Source: CAWCOU01 sp963797335
GTDB taxonomy: Bacteria > Pseudomonadota > Gammaproteobacteria > JAURND01
Direction of reading: 5' to 3'
NCBI GenBank assembly: GCA_963797335.1
Contig: CAWCOU010000008.1
Coordinates: forward strand, 341,488 to 405,487
Length of the DNA: 64,000 bases
Below are positions 40,721-49,990 of the stretch, one piece after another. Within the stretch, counting starts at the first letter, position 1. Each line of letters starts with the position of its first letter. The position numbers and the translations under genes are program-made. The notes under the pieces were generated by a model, which was not told where the DNA came from, ran no database searches, and worked only from the letters and a program-made list of their open reading frames with translations.

Positions 40721-42486
40721 TACATCATTTCCGGGGCGGAGATGCCGAGTAATTGTAGGCCGTTGATGACGACTTGTTGGGTGGCGGCTAAGAGGCTGAA
40801 GCGGGCGTCGCGTAGAGGTGCTTCTTCTACCAAGAAAGGTTGGGCGTTGTAATACACATGTAATTTATGCGCTAATTCCTGCAGATAATGCGCTAGTGTG
40901 CAAGGTTCGCGGTGATGGGCGGACAACGTTAATACTTCTGGATAATGGGATAAACAGCGCATCAATGCTATTTCTGACTGTTCTTGTAACAAATGCAGGT
41001 GTTGTTCTCCGTTTGGTCGATCCCAGGATAATCCCTTTTTCTCCAATTGTCGAAAAACGCTGCAGATACGCGCATGCGCATATTGAATGGTATAGACGGG
41101 GTTTTCATTGGAGTGCGCTTTCGCCAATTCTAAATCAAAATCCAAATGTTGTTCTTTGCGATGCATGATGTAAAAGAATCGTGCGGCATCGTCGCTTACC
41201 TCTTGCCGTAATTCACGCAGCGCAACAAATTCATTTTCTCGCATCGACATTGGTACACGCGTATCGCCTCGGTATAAAATAGCGAACTGCACTAACACCA
41301 CTTGCACTTTTTCAGGGTTTTCACCCAATGCTCTCAGCAGTGCTGCCAACTTTAATTTAAAGCCATGGTGATCGGCTCCATACACATCCAGCATCAAATG
41401 GAAACCACGTTCCAATTTGTTAAAATGGTAGCCGATGTCTTCGGCAAAATAAGAAGGTTGGCCGTTTTGCCGAATAACCACTCGGTCTTTTTCATCGCCA
41501 AAATCGGTGGCACGAAACCAGGTGGCGCCCTCTTTTTCATAGAGATAACCGCGCTGTCGTAATCTTTCTATACCGCATTGAATATCGCCGTTATAAGTTA
41601 GATGACTTTCTCGAAACCAGGTTTGACAAGTCACGCCAAAGGCTTGTAAGTCATCATGGATGTCTTCCAGTATGCTTTTTAGGCTTCGCTCAAAGATCAC
41701 GGTGAAATCATCTTTGCCCAGCAGCAACTCGGCGTGCGTTAACAATGCGTCGATATGGTTTTCTGCCTGTAGTTCATCGTGTTCGTGATCCATCGGTACG
41801 CTGGGTAATATATTGGCCGCCGGATGATAAAAACGCTTGCCATAATTGATTTTGAGTGACTTGGCGATGGGGAGAAGGTAATCACCCTGGTAACCTTGCC
41901 TCGGCAGGGGAATATTTTCTCCCCAGACCTGTAGATAACGAATCCAGACACTCAGCGCCAACAGGCGCATTTGCCGACCGACATCACGGACGTAGTATTC
42001 CCTATGCACTGCGTAACCCATCGCTTCTAATATATTGGCCAGGCTACCGCCATACGCAGCCAGCCGGCCATGGCCAATATGCAATGGCCCCAATGGATCA
42101 GCCGAAACAATTTCGATGAGTACCCGCTGGTCTTTTCCTTCCGTCGAACGACCATAACTGCTAGCCTGATTCAGAATCTCGGGGATGATTTGTTGGTGGA
42201 CTTGGGGAATTAATTTAAAATTGATGAAACCGGGAGCAGCGACTGATACCTTTTCAACTTCTGGTAGTTTAGGCAGTTTTTCCAGGAGCTGTGCTGCTAA
42301 AAAAAGCGGTTGGGTGTGACTATGACTGGCCAGTACCAAGGCCACATTACTCGCAAAATCACCTGCTTCTGGGTGACGGCTGTATTCCAGCTGTATGGGT
42401 AGGGCAGCTGCTTCGGAGGATATGACTCCTGCCTGCGACAAGGCATTTACGGCGGTGCTCAATGCAGCAATTAGGCGGTCCTTCAT
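40720..42486 (-). CDS. argS: Arginyl-tRNA synthetase
   Basis: Charges tRNA-Arg with arginine. The 588-residue class I synthetase has the N-terminal arginyl-specific domain (1-100), the HIGH motif in PLGPLHIGHGRLAAYG, a KMSKS-equivalent loop RVPMSMRENEF (as in other ArgRS, not canonical), and a C-terminal DALR anticodon-binding domain (about 465-588). Length matches the family. AAAGGAAAG lies about 5 bases before the ATG. hemF starts upstream on the same strand, about 100 bases away. Confidence 0.96.
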   Translation of the reverse strand: MKDRLIAALSTAVNALSQAGVISSEAAALPIQLEYSRHPEAGDFASNVALVLASHSHTQPLFLAAQLLEKLPKLPEVEKVSVAAPGFINFKLIPQVHQQIIPEILNQASSYGRSTEGKDQRVLIEIVSADPLGPLHIGHGRLAAYGGSLANILEAMGYAVHREYYVRDVGRQMRLLALSVWIRYLQVWGENIPLPRQGYQGDYLLPIAKSLKINYGKRFYHPAANILPSVPMDHEHDELQAENHIDALLTHAELLLGKDDFTVIFERSLKSILEDIHDDLQAFGVTCQTWFRESHLTYNGDIQCGIERLRQRGYLYEKEGATWFRATDFGDEKDRVVIRQNGQPSYFAEDIGYHFNKLERGFHLMLDVYGADHHGFKLKLAALLRALGENPEKVQVVLVQFAILYRGDTRVPMSMRENEFVALRELRQEVSDDAARFFYIMHRKEQHLDFDLELAKAHSNENPVYTIQYAHARICSVFRQLEKKGLSWDRPNGEQHLHLLQEQSEIALMRCLSHYPEVLTLSAHHREPCTLAHYLQELAHKLHVYYNAQPFLVEEAPLRDARFSLLAATQQVVINGLQLLGISAPEMM

Positions 42487-42589
42487 AGTGACTTTCCTTT
42501 AACCTATTCCTTTAGGCTACTGTCCTTTCTCTGGGTGGAGAAAGGAAACGGATCTGGGGAGAAAGTGATTTTTTCTAAGCCCTCTACTT

Positions 42590-43537
42590 TTAGCTTAGCA
42601 CGTTATTGGCGGTTGACCACGGCGCATCCACCATTTCCAGCCAATTACGGGGGGGTAGGAATTCTTCGTAGAGGCGGGCTTCCCAACTGCCGGGGCTGGG
42701 GTGCCAATCGTAGCGCCAGTGTACTTGAGGCGGTAAAGAAACTAGGATGGATTCGACACGGCCGCCCCATTGTAGACCAAATAAGGTGCCCCGATCGTAG
42801 ACGAGATTAAATTCTGCGTAACGGCCGCGACGGTAATTCTGGAAATCGCGCTCAGCCTGATGATAGGGATGCCCCATACGACGAGAAACGATGGGTAGGT
42901 AAGCAGGTAAAAAATGGGTGCCGATGCTACGCGCGAATGCAAAACTGTGCTCAAAGTCTTGTAATCGAAAATCATCGAAAAAAAGACCGCCGATACCACG
43001 ATGCTCGCGGCGGTGTTTGATGAAGAAATAATCATCGGCCCATTGTTTAAATCGGGGATACAATTCCACACCAAAAGGATCGCAGGCTTTTTTAGCCGTC
43101 GCGTGCCAATGCTGGCAATCCTCGACAAAACCATAATACGGGGTTAAATCAAAGCCACCGCCAAACCACCAAATCGGTGGTGCGTGTTCTTTTTCGGCTA
43201 TAAAAAAGCGTAGGTTGAAATGCGTGGTGGGTACAAAAGGATTGCGCGGGTGGACGATGACCGATAAACCTAGTGCTTCAAATGGGCAACCCGATAGCTC
43301 GGCACGGCTGGCCGTGGCTGAAGGTGGGAGGCTATTGCCGCGAATATGGGAGAAATTCACACCGCATTTTTCGATTACCTCACCCATTAATACTTGGGTG
43401 CGACCCTCACCCCCTTCCGGTCTCTGCCAATGATCGCAGGTAAATTTTTCTGAGCCATCGATGGCCGCTAACGCCTGGCAAATTGAGTCTTGGCTCTGGA
43501 CTAAGAAGTCTTTGACCGCTTTCGTTTCCGTTAGCAT
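42590..43537 (-). CDS. hemF: Oxygen-dependent coproporphyrinogen III oxidase
   Basis: Converts coproporphyrinogen III to protoporphyrinogen IX with O2, in haem synthesis. The 315-residue product starts MLTETKAVKDFLVQ and shows the family segments NFSHIRGNSLPP, HPRNPFVPTTHFNLRFF, IWWFGGGFDLTPYYG, HRGIGGLFFDDF and RGRYAEFNLVYDRGT. The ATG at 43537, 7 bases after the gyrB stop, is preferred over one at 43576 inside gyrB. The presence of the aerobic enzyme shows an oxygen-using lifestyle. Confidence 0.95.
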   Translation of the reverse strand: MLTETKAVKDFLVQSQDSICQALAAIDGSEKFTCDHWQRPEGGEGRTQVLMGEVIEKCGVNFSHIRGNSLPPSATASRAELSGCPFEALGLSVIVHPRNPFVPTTHFNLRFFIAEKEHAPPIWWFGGGFDLTPYYGFVEDCQHWHATAKKACDPFGVELYPRFKQWADDYFFIKHRREHRGIGGLFFDDFRLQDFEHSFAFARSIGTHFLPAYLPIVSRRMGHPYHQAERDFQNYRRGRYAEFNLVYDRGTLFGLQWGGRVESILVSLPPQVHWRYDWHPSPGSWEARLYEEFLPPRNWLEMVDAPWSTANNVLS

Positions 43538-43544
43538 GGCAGTC

Positions 43545-46013
43545 TCAAACGTCGACGTTGATAGCCGCCAATGCATTGTTTTCGATAAACTCTCGGCGAG
43601 GCTCTACTTGATCGCCCATCAACGTCGTAAAAATCTGATCGGCGGCCACCGCGTCTTCAATACTCACCCGCAATAATCGTCGCATTTTCGGATCCATGGT
43701 CGTTTCCCACAGCTGTTCTGGGTTCATTTCACCCAAACCTTTGTAGCGCTGTATGGTAAAACCTTTTTTCGCCTCCGCTGTCACCCAAGCAAATACATCG
43801 GCGAAATGAGTCAATGGTTGCTTGAATTCGCCTTTTTGCACATAGGCACCTTGCTTCAATAGGCCACCTATTTTTTGATAGACCGTGCTCAGTTGTCGGT
43901 AATCCCCTGACGTAAAGAAGTCGTAGTTCAGCAGGGTTTCTGTGACTCCACCGTGCTGACTGACGGAAATTTTGGGTATAAAAATCAATCTCTCGCGATT
44001 TTCCTCGACAGCCACCTGATAACCACTACCCTTGTGTAAGCCCGTTTTTCTACTATTTAAACGCGCTTGCAATTGCTCAGCCCAACGTTGAACCGTCGCC
44101 TGATCCGCCAATTCGGCCAGGGTCAGTGGTGGCATATCCAATAACTGCTCTAGAACCTCGCGTGAATACCGTCGAGCCAACCGATGGACGATGGCGAGCG
44201 CGTTCTGATAGTCAGCTGCCATATCGGCAAAATCCGCTTCCGGTAATACCGGGCCCGATTCACTGAGAAATAATTCCACTCCCTGCACACCCAATGACAA
44301 TAAATAACTGCTCAGTGCTTCATCGTCTTTGATGTATTGTTCTTGCTTACCTTTCTTTACTTTATATAAGGGTGGCTGGGCGATATATATGTAACCGCGC
44401 TCGATCAATTCCGGCATATGTCGATAGAACAGCGTCAATAACAAGGTGCGGATATGCGAACCATCGACATCAGCGTCGGTCATGATGATGATGCGGTGGT
44501 AACGGAGTTTATCGGGGTTGTATTCTTCACGGCCAATACCACAGCCCAGTGCCGTGATAAGCGTCGCCACTTCGGCGGAGCCGAGCATACGGTCGAAGCG
44601 GGCTTTTTCCACGTTGAGAATTTTACCCTTTAACGGCAAGATAGCTTGGTTATATCGGTCGCGCGCCTGCTTGGCTGAACCGCCTGCGGAATCACCCTCA
44701 ACTATGAATATTTCAGAATTAGCTGGCTCGGTTTCTTGACAATCGGCGAGCTTGCCAGGTAAGCCGGCAAGATCCAACACATTTTTGCGCCGCGTTAGGT
44801 CACGTGCTTTGCGTGCTGCTTCCCGAGCGCGGGCAGCGTCGATAATTTTTAATACTACCGCTTTAGCTTGGCTGGGGTTCTCCAGCAAGTAATCCGCTAA
44901 TTTATCCGATACCACCGATTCAACCACCGGCTTTACTTCTGAAGAGACTAATTTATCTTTTGTCTGCGACGAAAACTTGGGGTCAGGCACTTTCACGGAC
45001 AATACGGCGGTTAATCCCTCGCGGATATCATCACCCGAGGTCGCGATTTTCGCTTTTTTGATATACCCTTCCTGCTCCATGTAGTTATTTAGGGTTCGAG
45101 TGAGCCCCGCTCGAAAACCTGCTAGGTGCGCTCCGCCATCGCGTTGCGGGATATTATTGGTAAAGCAAAAAACATTTTCTTGAAAGCCGTCATTCCACTG
45201 CATAGCAAATTCAACGGTAATGCCATCTATCGCGTGGGAGAAATAAATAACAGGCTGATTAACAGCAACTTTATTAGTATTCAATAGCTCCACGAAGGCT
45301 TTGATGCCACCTTCATAGCAGAAGGTATCTTGTTTGTCGGAGCGTTCGTCCGATAAGTGAATCCGCACCCCCGAATTCAAGAAGGCCAGTTCACGTAACC
45401 GTTTGGCTAAAATATCGTAGTGGAATTCGGTGACGTTGTGAAAGGTTTCCAGACTGGGTTTAAAACGAATTTCTGTGCCTTTTTTATCGGTTTCACCCAA
45501 GGCAGCTAAAGGTGCGTCAGGTACACCGTGTCGATATAATTGAGCGTAGACTTTACCACCCTGGCGAATCGTTAATTGCAAGGTTTCCGATAACGCGTTT
45601 ACGACGGAAACACCAACACCGTGTAAGCCCCCAGATACTTTGTAGGCGTTGTTGTCAAACTTACCACCGGCGTGTAACACCGTCATAATGACTTCGGCGG
45701 CTGATTTGCCTTCTTCGGGGTGCATACCGGTAGGGATGCCGCGGCCATTGTCTTTGACCGTGACGGAATTGTCGGTGTGGATAATGACAAAAATTTCATT
45801 ACAATGGCCAGCCAGGGCTTCGTCAATGGAGTTATCGACGACTTCAAAGACTAGGTGGTGTAGACCGGTGCCATCGTCCGTATCGCCAATGTACATCCCT
45901 GGTCGTTTACGGACAGCGTCTAATCCTTTGTAGACTTTGATGCTGGAGGAATCGTAGGTGCTGCTCTCTTTTTCATCTGACATAGCTATGGTTTCGGGGT
46001 CTAAATCTTGCAT
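43545..46013 (-). CDS. gyrB: DNA gyrase subunit B
   Basis: The ATPase subunit of gyrase, which introduces negative supercoils. The 822-residue protein has the GHKL ATPase domain (EVVDNSIDEALAGH, KDNGRGIPTGMHPEEG, GGLHGVGVSVVNALS), transducer domain, TOPRIM region (EGDSAGGSAKQARDR, MTDADVDGSHIRTLLL) and a C-terminal region with the gyrase-specific insert and the closing QRYKGLGEMNPEQLWETTMDP. AGGAGA lies 11 bases before the ATG at 46013; an ATG at 45983 is a shorter option without ribosome site. The gene is not next to dnaA/dnaN/recF as in many relatives. Confidence 0.96.
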   Translation of the reverse strand: MQDLDPETIAMSDEKESSTYDSSSIKVYKGLDAVRKRPGMYIGDTDDGTGLHHLVFEVVDNSIDEALAGHCNEIFVIIHTDNSVTVKDNGRGIPTGMHPEEGKSAAEVIMTVLHAGGKFDNNAYKVSGGLHGVGVSVVNALSETLQLTIRQGGKVYAQLYRHGVPDAPLAALGETDKKGTEIRFKPSLETFHNVTEFHYDILAKRLRELAFLNSGVRIHLSDERSDKQDTFCYEGGIKAFVELLNTNKVAVNQPVIYFSHAIDGITVEFAMQWNDGFQENVFCFTNNIPQRDGGAHLAGFRAGLTRTLNNYMEQEGYIKKAKIATSGDDIREGLTAVLSVKVPDPKFSSQTKDKLVSSEVKPVVESVVSDKLADYLLENPSQAKAVVLKIIDAARAREAARKARDLTRRKNVLDLAGLPGKLADCQETEPANSEIFIVEGDSAGGSAKQARDRYNQAILPLKGKILNVEKARFDRMLGSAEVATLITALGCGIGREEYNPDKLRYHRIIIMTDADVDGSHIRTLLLTLFYRHMPELIERGYIYIAQPPLYKVKKGKQEQYIKDDEALSSYLLSLGVQGVELFLSESGPVLPEADFADMAADYQNALAIVHRLARRYSREVLEQLLDMPPLTLAELADQATVQRWAEQLQARLNSRKTGLHKGSGYQVAVEENRERLIFIPKISVSQHGGVTETLLNYDFFTSGDYRQLSTVYQKIGGLLKQGAYVQKGEFKQPLTHFADVFAWVTAEAKKGFTIQRYKGLGEMNPEQLWETTMDPKMRRLLRVSIEDAVAADQIFTTLMGDQVEPRREFIENNALAAINVDV

Positions 46014-46556
46014 AAAATCTGGGGTCTCCTGTCAACGAGCGCATTGGCTTGCCTCGCGTTTACTAACAGAATATTTTACCATAGATCACCATGAAAGTGC
46101 TGCAAAAATCAGCCATACCCTTGCAAATTTCCTAGGGGCGCGGGCATCAGCTTATACACAAGTAGAAACGATTCCTTCCCCAACTTGCGACCAACAGAGG
46201 TCCTGTGGAATGGGCTAGCGTATGGACATATCTTTTTTTAGTCAACTTAGAGTGGGTATTAGATTAGGGGTTAGCACTGTAAGCCCCCTCTCCCGCGCGA
46301 GGGGCTTGAATAGAGGCTCTGAACTTGTTCGCGGGAGAGGGTTGGGGAGAGGGCGAATGGAAAGCGCGAGACTTTACCCTCTCCCCTAACCCTCTCCCGC
46401 GAATAGGTTTGCAGCTTTTGCCCAAACTCCTCGCGCGGGAGAGGGGGTTTACAGTGCTAATCATTAATCCGGTGCCTACTCACAGTTGACTAAAAAAGAT
46501 GGGTGCATACCCTAGCCTTTATGGGAGAAGGAGTTTTCTTACAATGCCCCAGATAG
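46014..46556. other. Long intergenic region between gyrB and fabV
   Basis: This 543-base gap contains the gyrB ribosome site and probable promoter (46014-46200), and a 305-bp near-palindromic element (46213-46517) described separately. The stretch 46518-46545 carries GGGAGAAGGAGTTTTCTT, a half copy of the dispersed hairpin repeat at 21907 and 49825. No gene is supported. Confidence 0.7.
46213..46517. repeat. 305-bp near-palindromic element with nested inverted repeats
   Basis: The left end (GGCTAG at 46213) and right end (CTAGCC at 46512-46517) begin long inverted arms: left 46213 to about 46306, right about 46429-46517, sharing CTTTTTTAGTCAACT, GTTAGCACTGTAA or its variant, and CCCCCTCTCCCGCGCGAGG. 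Inside, a second inverted pair (46328-46357 with 46375-46406, core CGCGGGAGAGGGTT) fills most of the centre. It has the form of a MITE-like or cruciform-forming element without coding capacity. Confidence 0.8.
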
Positions 46557-47759
46557 CTACGCGGTGGCTGTGTCGATGGATTCAATATTTACTTCCGGAT
46601 TTACCGGGGTATCGTAATCGACGCCTTTAGCATTGAACCCAAATAATCGATAAAAATCATGACGGTAGCCTTCAATATCAGTCAATTGTTCCAGATTTTC
46701 AGTCGTCACCTTCGGCCAAAGTGCGGAAATCTGCTCCTGTACATCCGGCCTCATTTCCAAATCATCTAAGCGAATTCGGCCATTTTCATCACGGGGCAGC
46801 GGCTGGTTGGTGCAGATATAGTCTTTGAATAACCGCTCAATCTGCTCAATACAACCCTCATGTGTGCCCTTCTCTTTCATTATCTTATACAACAAGGAGT
46901 TGTACAGCGGCACTACTGGAATAGCGGCGCTCGCCTGGGTTACCAGGGCCTTATTGACCGATAATAAGGCTTGACCACCCTTTTTCTGTAAGTTGGCATT
47001 GAGTTGATCTGCTGTTTCAGCCAGGTGGTTTTTTGCTGCACCGATGGTGCCATCTTTATAAACGGCGTGGGTTAATTGCGGGCCAATATAGGTATAAGCC
47101 AATGTCTTGACGTTATTTGCCAACAAGCCCTGCTGGTCCAGATAGTCTATCCACATAGCCCAATCTTCACCCCCCATGACAGCCACTGTCGCCGCTATTT
47201 CTTCTTCGGTCGCCGGTTCGATGGTGACTTCTTTTACCTCGCCGCGAAATGGATCTACGGTTTTACTAGTAAATGTCTGACCAATTGGCTTTAACACTGA
47301 GCTGAACGTTTGTCCGGTAGTGGGGTGTATTCGTCGCGGCGAGGCTAAGCTATAGATAATTAAATCCACTTGTTTGAGGTCTTCACGGATTAAGGCGGCT
47401 GTTTGCTCTTTCACCGACTGAGAAAAGGCATCGCCGTTGATACTCTTGGCGTAATAACCTTGTTGGTGTGCGAACTGCTCAAACGCAGCGCTGTTATACC
47501 AGCCTGCAGAAGCGGTGCGTTTATCGTCAGCGGGCTTTTCATAAAAGACACCGATGGTCTTTGCGCCCGCGCCAAAGGTCGCAACAATGCGGCTAGCCAA
47601 ACCATATCCGGTGGAAGCACCAATCACTAAGACGTTTTTAGGACCTTGTAATTTACCGTGTGATTTCACGTAATCTATTTGCTCAGCGACGATGCGAGCG
47701 CAGCCAGTCGGGTGGGCTGTCGTGCAGATAAAACCACGAACTTTCGGGTGAATAATCAT
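46557..47759 (-). CDS. fabV: Trans-2-enoyl-ACP/CoA reductase FabV
   Basis: An NADH-dependent enoyl reductase of the last step of fatty-acid elongation, a triclosan-insensitive alternative to FabI. The 400-residue product has the start MIIHPKVRGFICTTAHPTGC, nucleotide-binding VLVIGASTGYGLASRI, the conserved YSLASPRRIHPTTG and the catalytic Tyr-x8-Lys YKDGTIGAAK. AGGAG precedes the ATG. Its neighbour upstream is the divergent parE. Confidence 0.96.
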   Translation of the reverse strand: MIIHPKVRGFICTTAHPTGCARIVAEQIDYVKSHGKLQGPKNVLVIGASTGYGLASRIVATFGAGAKTIGVFYEKPADDKRTASAGWYNSAAFEQFAHQQGYYAKSINGDAFSQSVKEQTAALIREDLKQVDLIIYSLASPRRIHPTTGQTFSSVLKPIGQTFTSKTVDPFRGEVKEVTIEPATEEEIAATVAVMGGEDWAMWIDYLDQQGLLANNVKTLAYTYIGPQLTHAVYKDGTIGAAKNHLAETADQLNANLQKKGGQALLSVNKALVTQASAAIPVVPLYNSLLYKIMKEKGTHEGCIEQIERLFKDYICTNQPLPRDENGRIRLDDLEMRPDVQEQISALWPKVTTENLEQLTDIEGYRHDFYRLFGFNAKGVDYDTPVNPEVNIESIDTATA

Positions 47760-47890
47760 TTTTTTCTCCTGCGGTGGGGTATGAAAACAAGCTTTGCCAT
47801 TATATGCTGATCGGACGCTAAAATGCGAAAAATGAAATTCTTAATGAAAAGGCGTAGTAAAAAGTATTTCCCTCAGCTAAGATTTAAAAC

Positions 47891-49789
47891 ATGACACGTC
47901 ACAACTCTCGCCAATATTCCGCAGAATCTATTGAAGTTCTCAGTGGCTTAGACCCGGTGCGCGTGCGACCGGGCATGTATACGGATACTCGTAACCCCAA
48001 CCATTTAGCTATGGAAGTCATTGACAACAGCGTCGATGAAGCCGTCGCCGGCCATGCCCGAACTATTGAGGTGACACTTTTTGCCGATGGGTCGTTACAA
48101 GTTTCCGACGACGGCCGCGGCATGCCAGTCGACATCCATCCTGAGGAAAAAATGTCCGGCGTGGAACTCATCATGACCCGTTTACATGCCGGTGCAAAAT
48201 TCTCAGGAAAAGAATACCAGTATTCCGGTGGCTTGCACGGGGTCGGTATTTCCGTGGTAAATGCGCTATCTAAGCACTTATCCGTAGAAGTGATGCGAGA
48301 AGGTAAGGTTCACCAGATGGAATTCAAAGGCGGCGATACGGTAAAACCGCTGGCCGTCATCGGTAAAGGTGAGAAAGAAAAAACCGGCACCACGGTGCGC
48401 TTCTGGCCTGACGCCAAATACTTCGACAGCGTGAAATTTGCGCTCAATCCTTTGAAATACTTACTAAGGGCCAAGGCCGTGCTTTGCCCAGGCTTAACCG
48501 TCATTTTTAAACAAGAAAATGTCAAACACGTGGACGAATGGTATTACGAAGACGGTTTGAAAGACTATTTACTCGGTAGCTTGCAAGATTTAGTGAAACT
48601 GCCTGAAGAGCTTTTCTTGGGGCATAGCACCGGCAATTCTGAAACGGCAGACTGGGCGGTCACCTGGCTGCCCGAGGGCGGCGATGTGATCGCCGAAAGC
48701 TATGTCAACTTAATACCCACCGCCCAAGGCGGCACGCATGTGAATGGTTTTCGCACCGGTTTATTGGAAGCCTTGCGCGAATTTTGCGAAATTCGCAAGC
48801 TTTTACCCCGTGGCATTAAGCTCGCCAGCGAGGATATGTGGGATCAATGCTGCTATGTGCTTTCGGTTAAAATGCGCGATCCACAGTTTTCTGGCCAAAC
48901 CAAAGAGAAATTGACCTCTCGACAATGCGCCGCTTTCGTGACCGGGGTGGCGAAAGATGCGTTTAGTCTATGGTTGAATGAGAATGTCCAGATAGGCGAG
49001 GCATTGGCCAATATGGCCATCCAAAACGCCCAACAACGCAGCCGCGCCAATAAGCAGGTTTTACGCAAAAAAGTGACTTCTGGCCCGGCCCTACCCGGCA
49101 AATTGGCGGATTGTAGCGACCCAGATACCAAATACAGCGAGTTATTTTTGGTGGAGGGGGATTCCGCTGGCGGTTCAGCCAAACAGGCACGGGATCGGCA
49201 ATTCCAGGCCATCATGCCGCTACGCGGTAAGATATTGAACACCTGGGAAGTGGAGTCTTCGCAGGTATTGGCCTCACAGGAAATTCACGACATCGCCGTG
49301 GCCATTGGCGTCGACCCTGGCGCAGATAACCTCAGTGGCCTGCGTTATGGTAAAATATGTATTCTGGCCGATGCTGATTCCGACGGTTTGCATATCGCCA
49401 CTCTGTTATGCGCTTTGTTTTTCCGTCATTTTCGCCCTGTCGTCGCTGCCGGTCACCTCTATGTGGCCATGCCACCGCTGTATCGCATCGATATTGGCAA
49501 AGAGGTGTTTTACGCCCTGGACGATGAAGAGAAACAGGGGATTCTGGATCGAATTGCCGCTGAGAAAAAGAAGGGTACTGTTCATATCCAGCGCTTTAAA
49601 GGCCTGGGTGAAATGAATCCATCCCAATTACGTGAAACGACCATGTCACCGGATACGCGCCGCCTCGTCCAATTAGCCATCGGCGATGATCCTGTCGAAG
49701 ACACAATGGATATGCTGCTCGCCAAAAAACGGGCCAGCGATAGAAAAATATGGTTGGAAGAAAAAGGCAATTTAGCCGATATCTCCTAA
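47891..49789 (+). CDS. parE: DNA topoisomerase IV subunit B
   Basis: The ATPase subunit of topoisomerase IV, which unlinks daughter chromosomes. At 632 residues it has the ParE length, shorter than GyrB. Motifs: EVIDNSVDEAVAGHA, SDDGRGMPVDIHPEE, GGLHGVGISVVNALS, EGDSAGGSAKQARDR, PLRGKILNTWEV (ParE-type; GyrB has NVEKAR) and LADADSDGLHIATLL. Divergent from fabV. gyrB lies less than 2 kb away on the opposite strand. parC is not in the window. Confidence 0.96.
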   Translation: MTRHNSRQYSAESIEVLSGLDPVRVRPGMYTDTRNPNHLAMEVIDNSVDEAVAGHARTIEVTLFADGSLQVSDDGRGMPVDIHPEEKMSGVELIMTRLHAGAKFSGKEYQYSGGLHGVGISVVNALSKHLSVEVMREGKVHQMEFKGGDTVKPLAVIGKGEKEKTGTTVRFWPDAKYFDSVKFALNPLKYLLRAKAVLCPGLTVIFKQENVKHVDEWYYEDGLKDYLLGSLQDLVKLPEELFLGHSTGNSETADWAVTWLPEGGDVIAESYVNLIPTAQGGTHVNGFRTGLLEALREFCEIRKLLPRGIKLASEDMWDQCCYVLSVKMRDPQFSGQTKEKLTSRQCAAFVTGVAKDAFSLWLNENVQIGEALANMAIQNAQQRSRANKQVLRKKVTSGPALPGKLADCSDPDTKYSELFLVEGDSAGGSAKQARDRQFQAIMPLRGKILNTWEVESSQVLASQEIHDIAVAIGVDPGADNLSGLRYGKICILADADSDGLHIATLLCALFFRHFRPVVAAGHLYVAMPPLYRIDIGKEVFYALDDEEKQGILDRIAAEKKKGTVHIQRFKGLGEMNPSQLRETTMSPDTRRLVQLAIGDDPVEDTMDMLLAKKRASDRKIWLEEKGNLADIS

Positions 49790-49824
49790 CCAAACTGAGA
49801 TAGAAACTCCTCCTCCGCTGGTGG

Positions 49825-49879
49825 GCATACGCGTCAACTTAAGAAAATGCTCTCCTTCTCCCCCTGTGGGAGAGAAGGT
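49825..49879. repeat. Dispersed repeat with hairpin, copy B
   Basis: CATACGCGTCAACTTAAG followed after a spacer by CTTCTCCCCCTGTGGGAGAGAAG, the same parts in the same order as at 21907-21970. It lies 36 bases after parE and could serve as its terminator. The downstream GCCGAAGGCGGATGAGGGG is not shared with copy A. Confidence 0.75.
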
Positions 49880-49977
49880 GCCGAAGGCGGATGAGGGGTT
49901 TAAAATTAAACAAAAATTCATTTTTTTTAGGTATCTTGTCTGGCGGATACGGACGACCCTGATTTAAGAAAATAGTG

Positions 49978-49983
49978 TATAAT
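49978..49983 (+). promoter_or_regulatory. sdaA: Extended -10 box directly before sdaA
   Basis: TATAAT at 49978-49983, preceded by TG at 49976-49977, lies 7 bases before the sdaA ATG at 49991. Transcription would begin at or within a base or two of the start codon, and no ribosome site is present, so the mRNA may be leaderless. Confidence 0.5.
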
Positions 49984-49990
49984 CTAATCT

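Noticed and set aside
46264..46464. 66-residue frame inside the palindromic element
   Set aside because: It lies wholly in the inverted repeat, its composition reflects the repeat, and there is no ribosome site.
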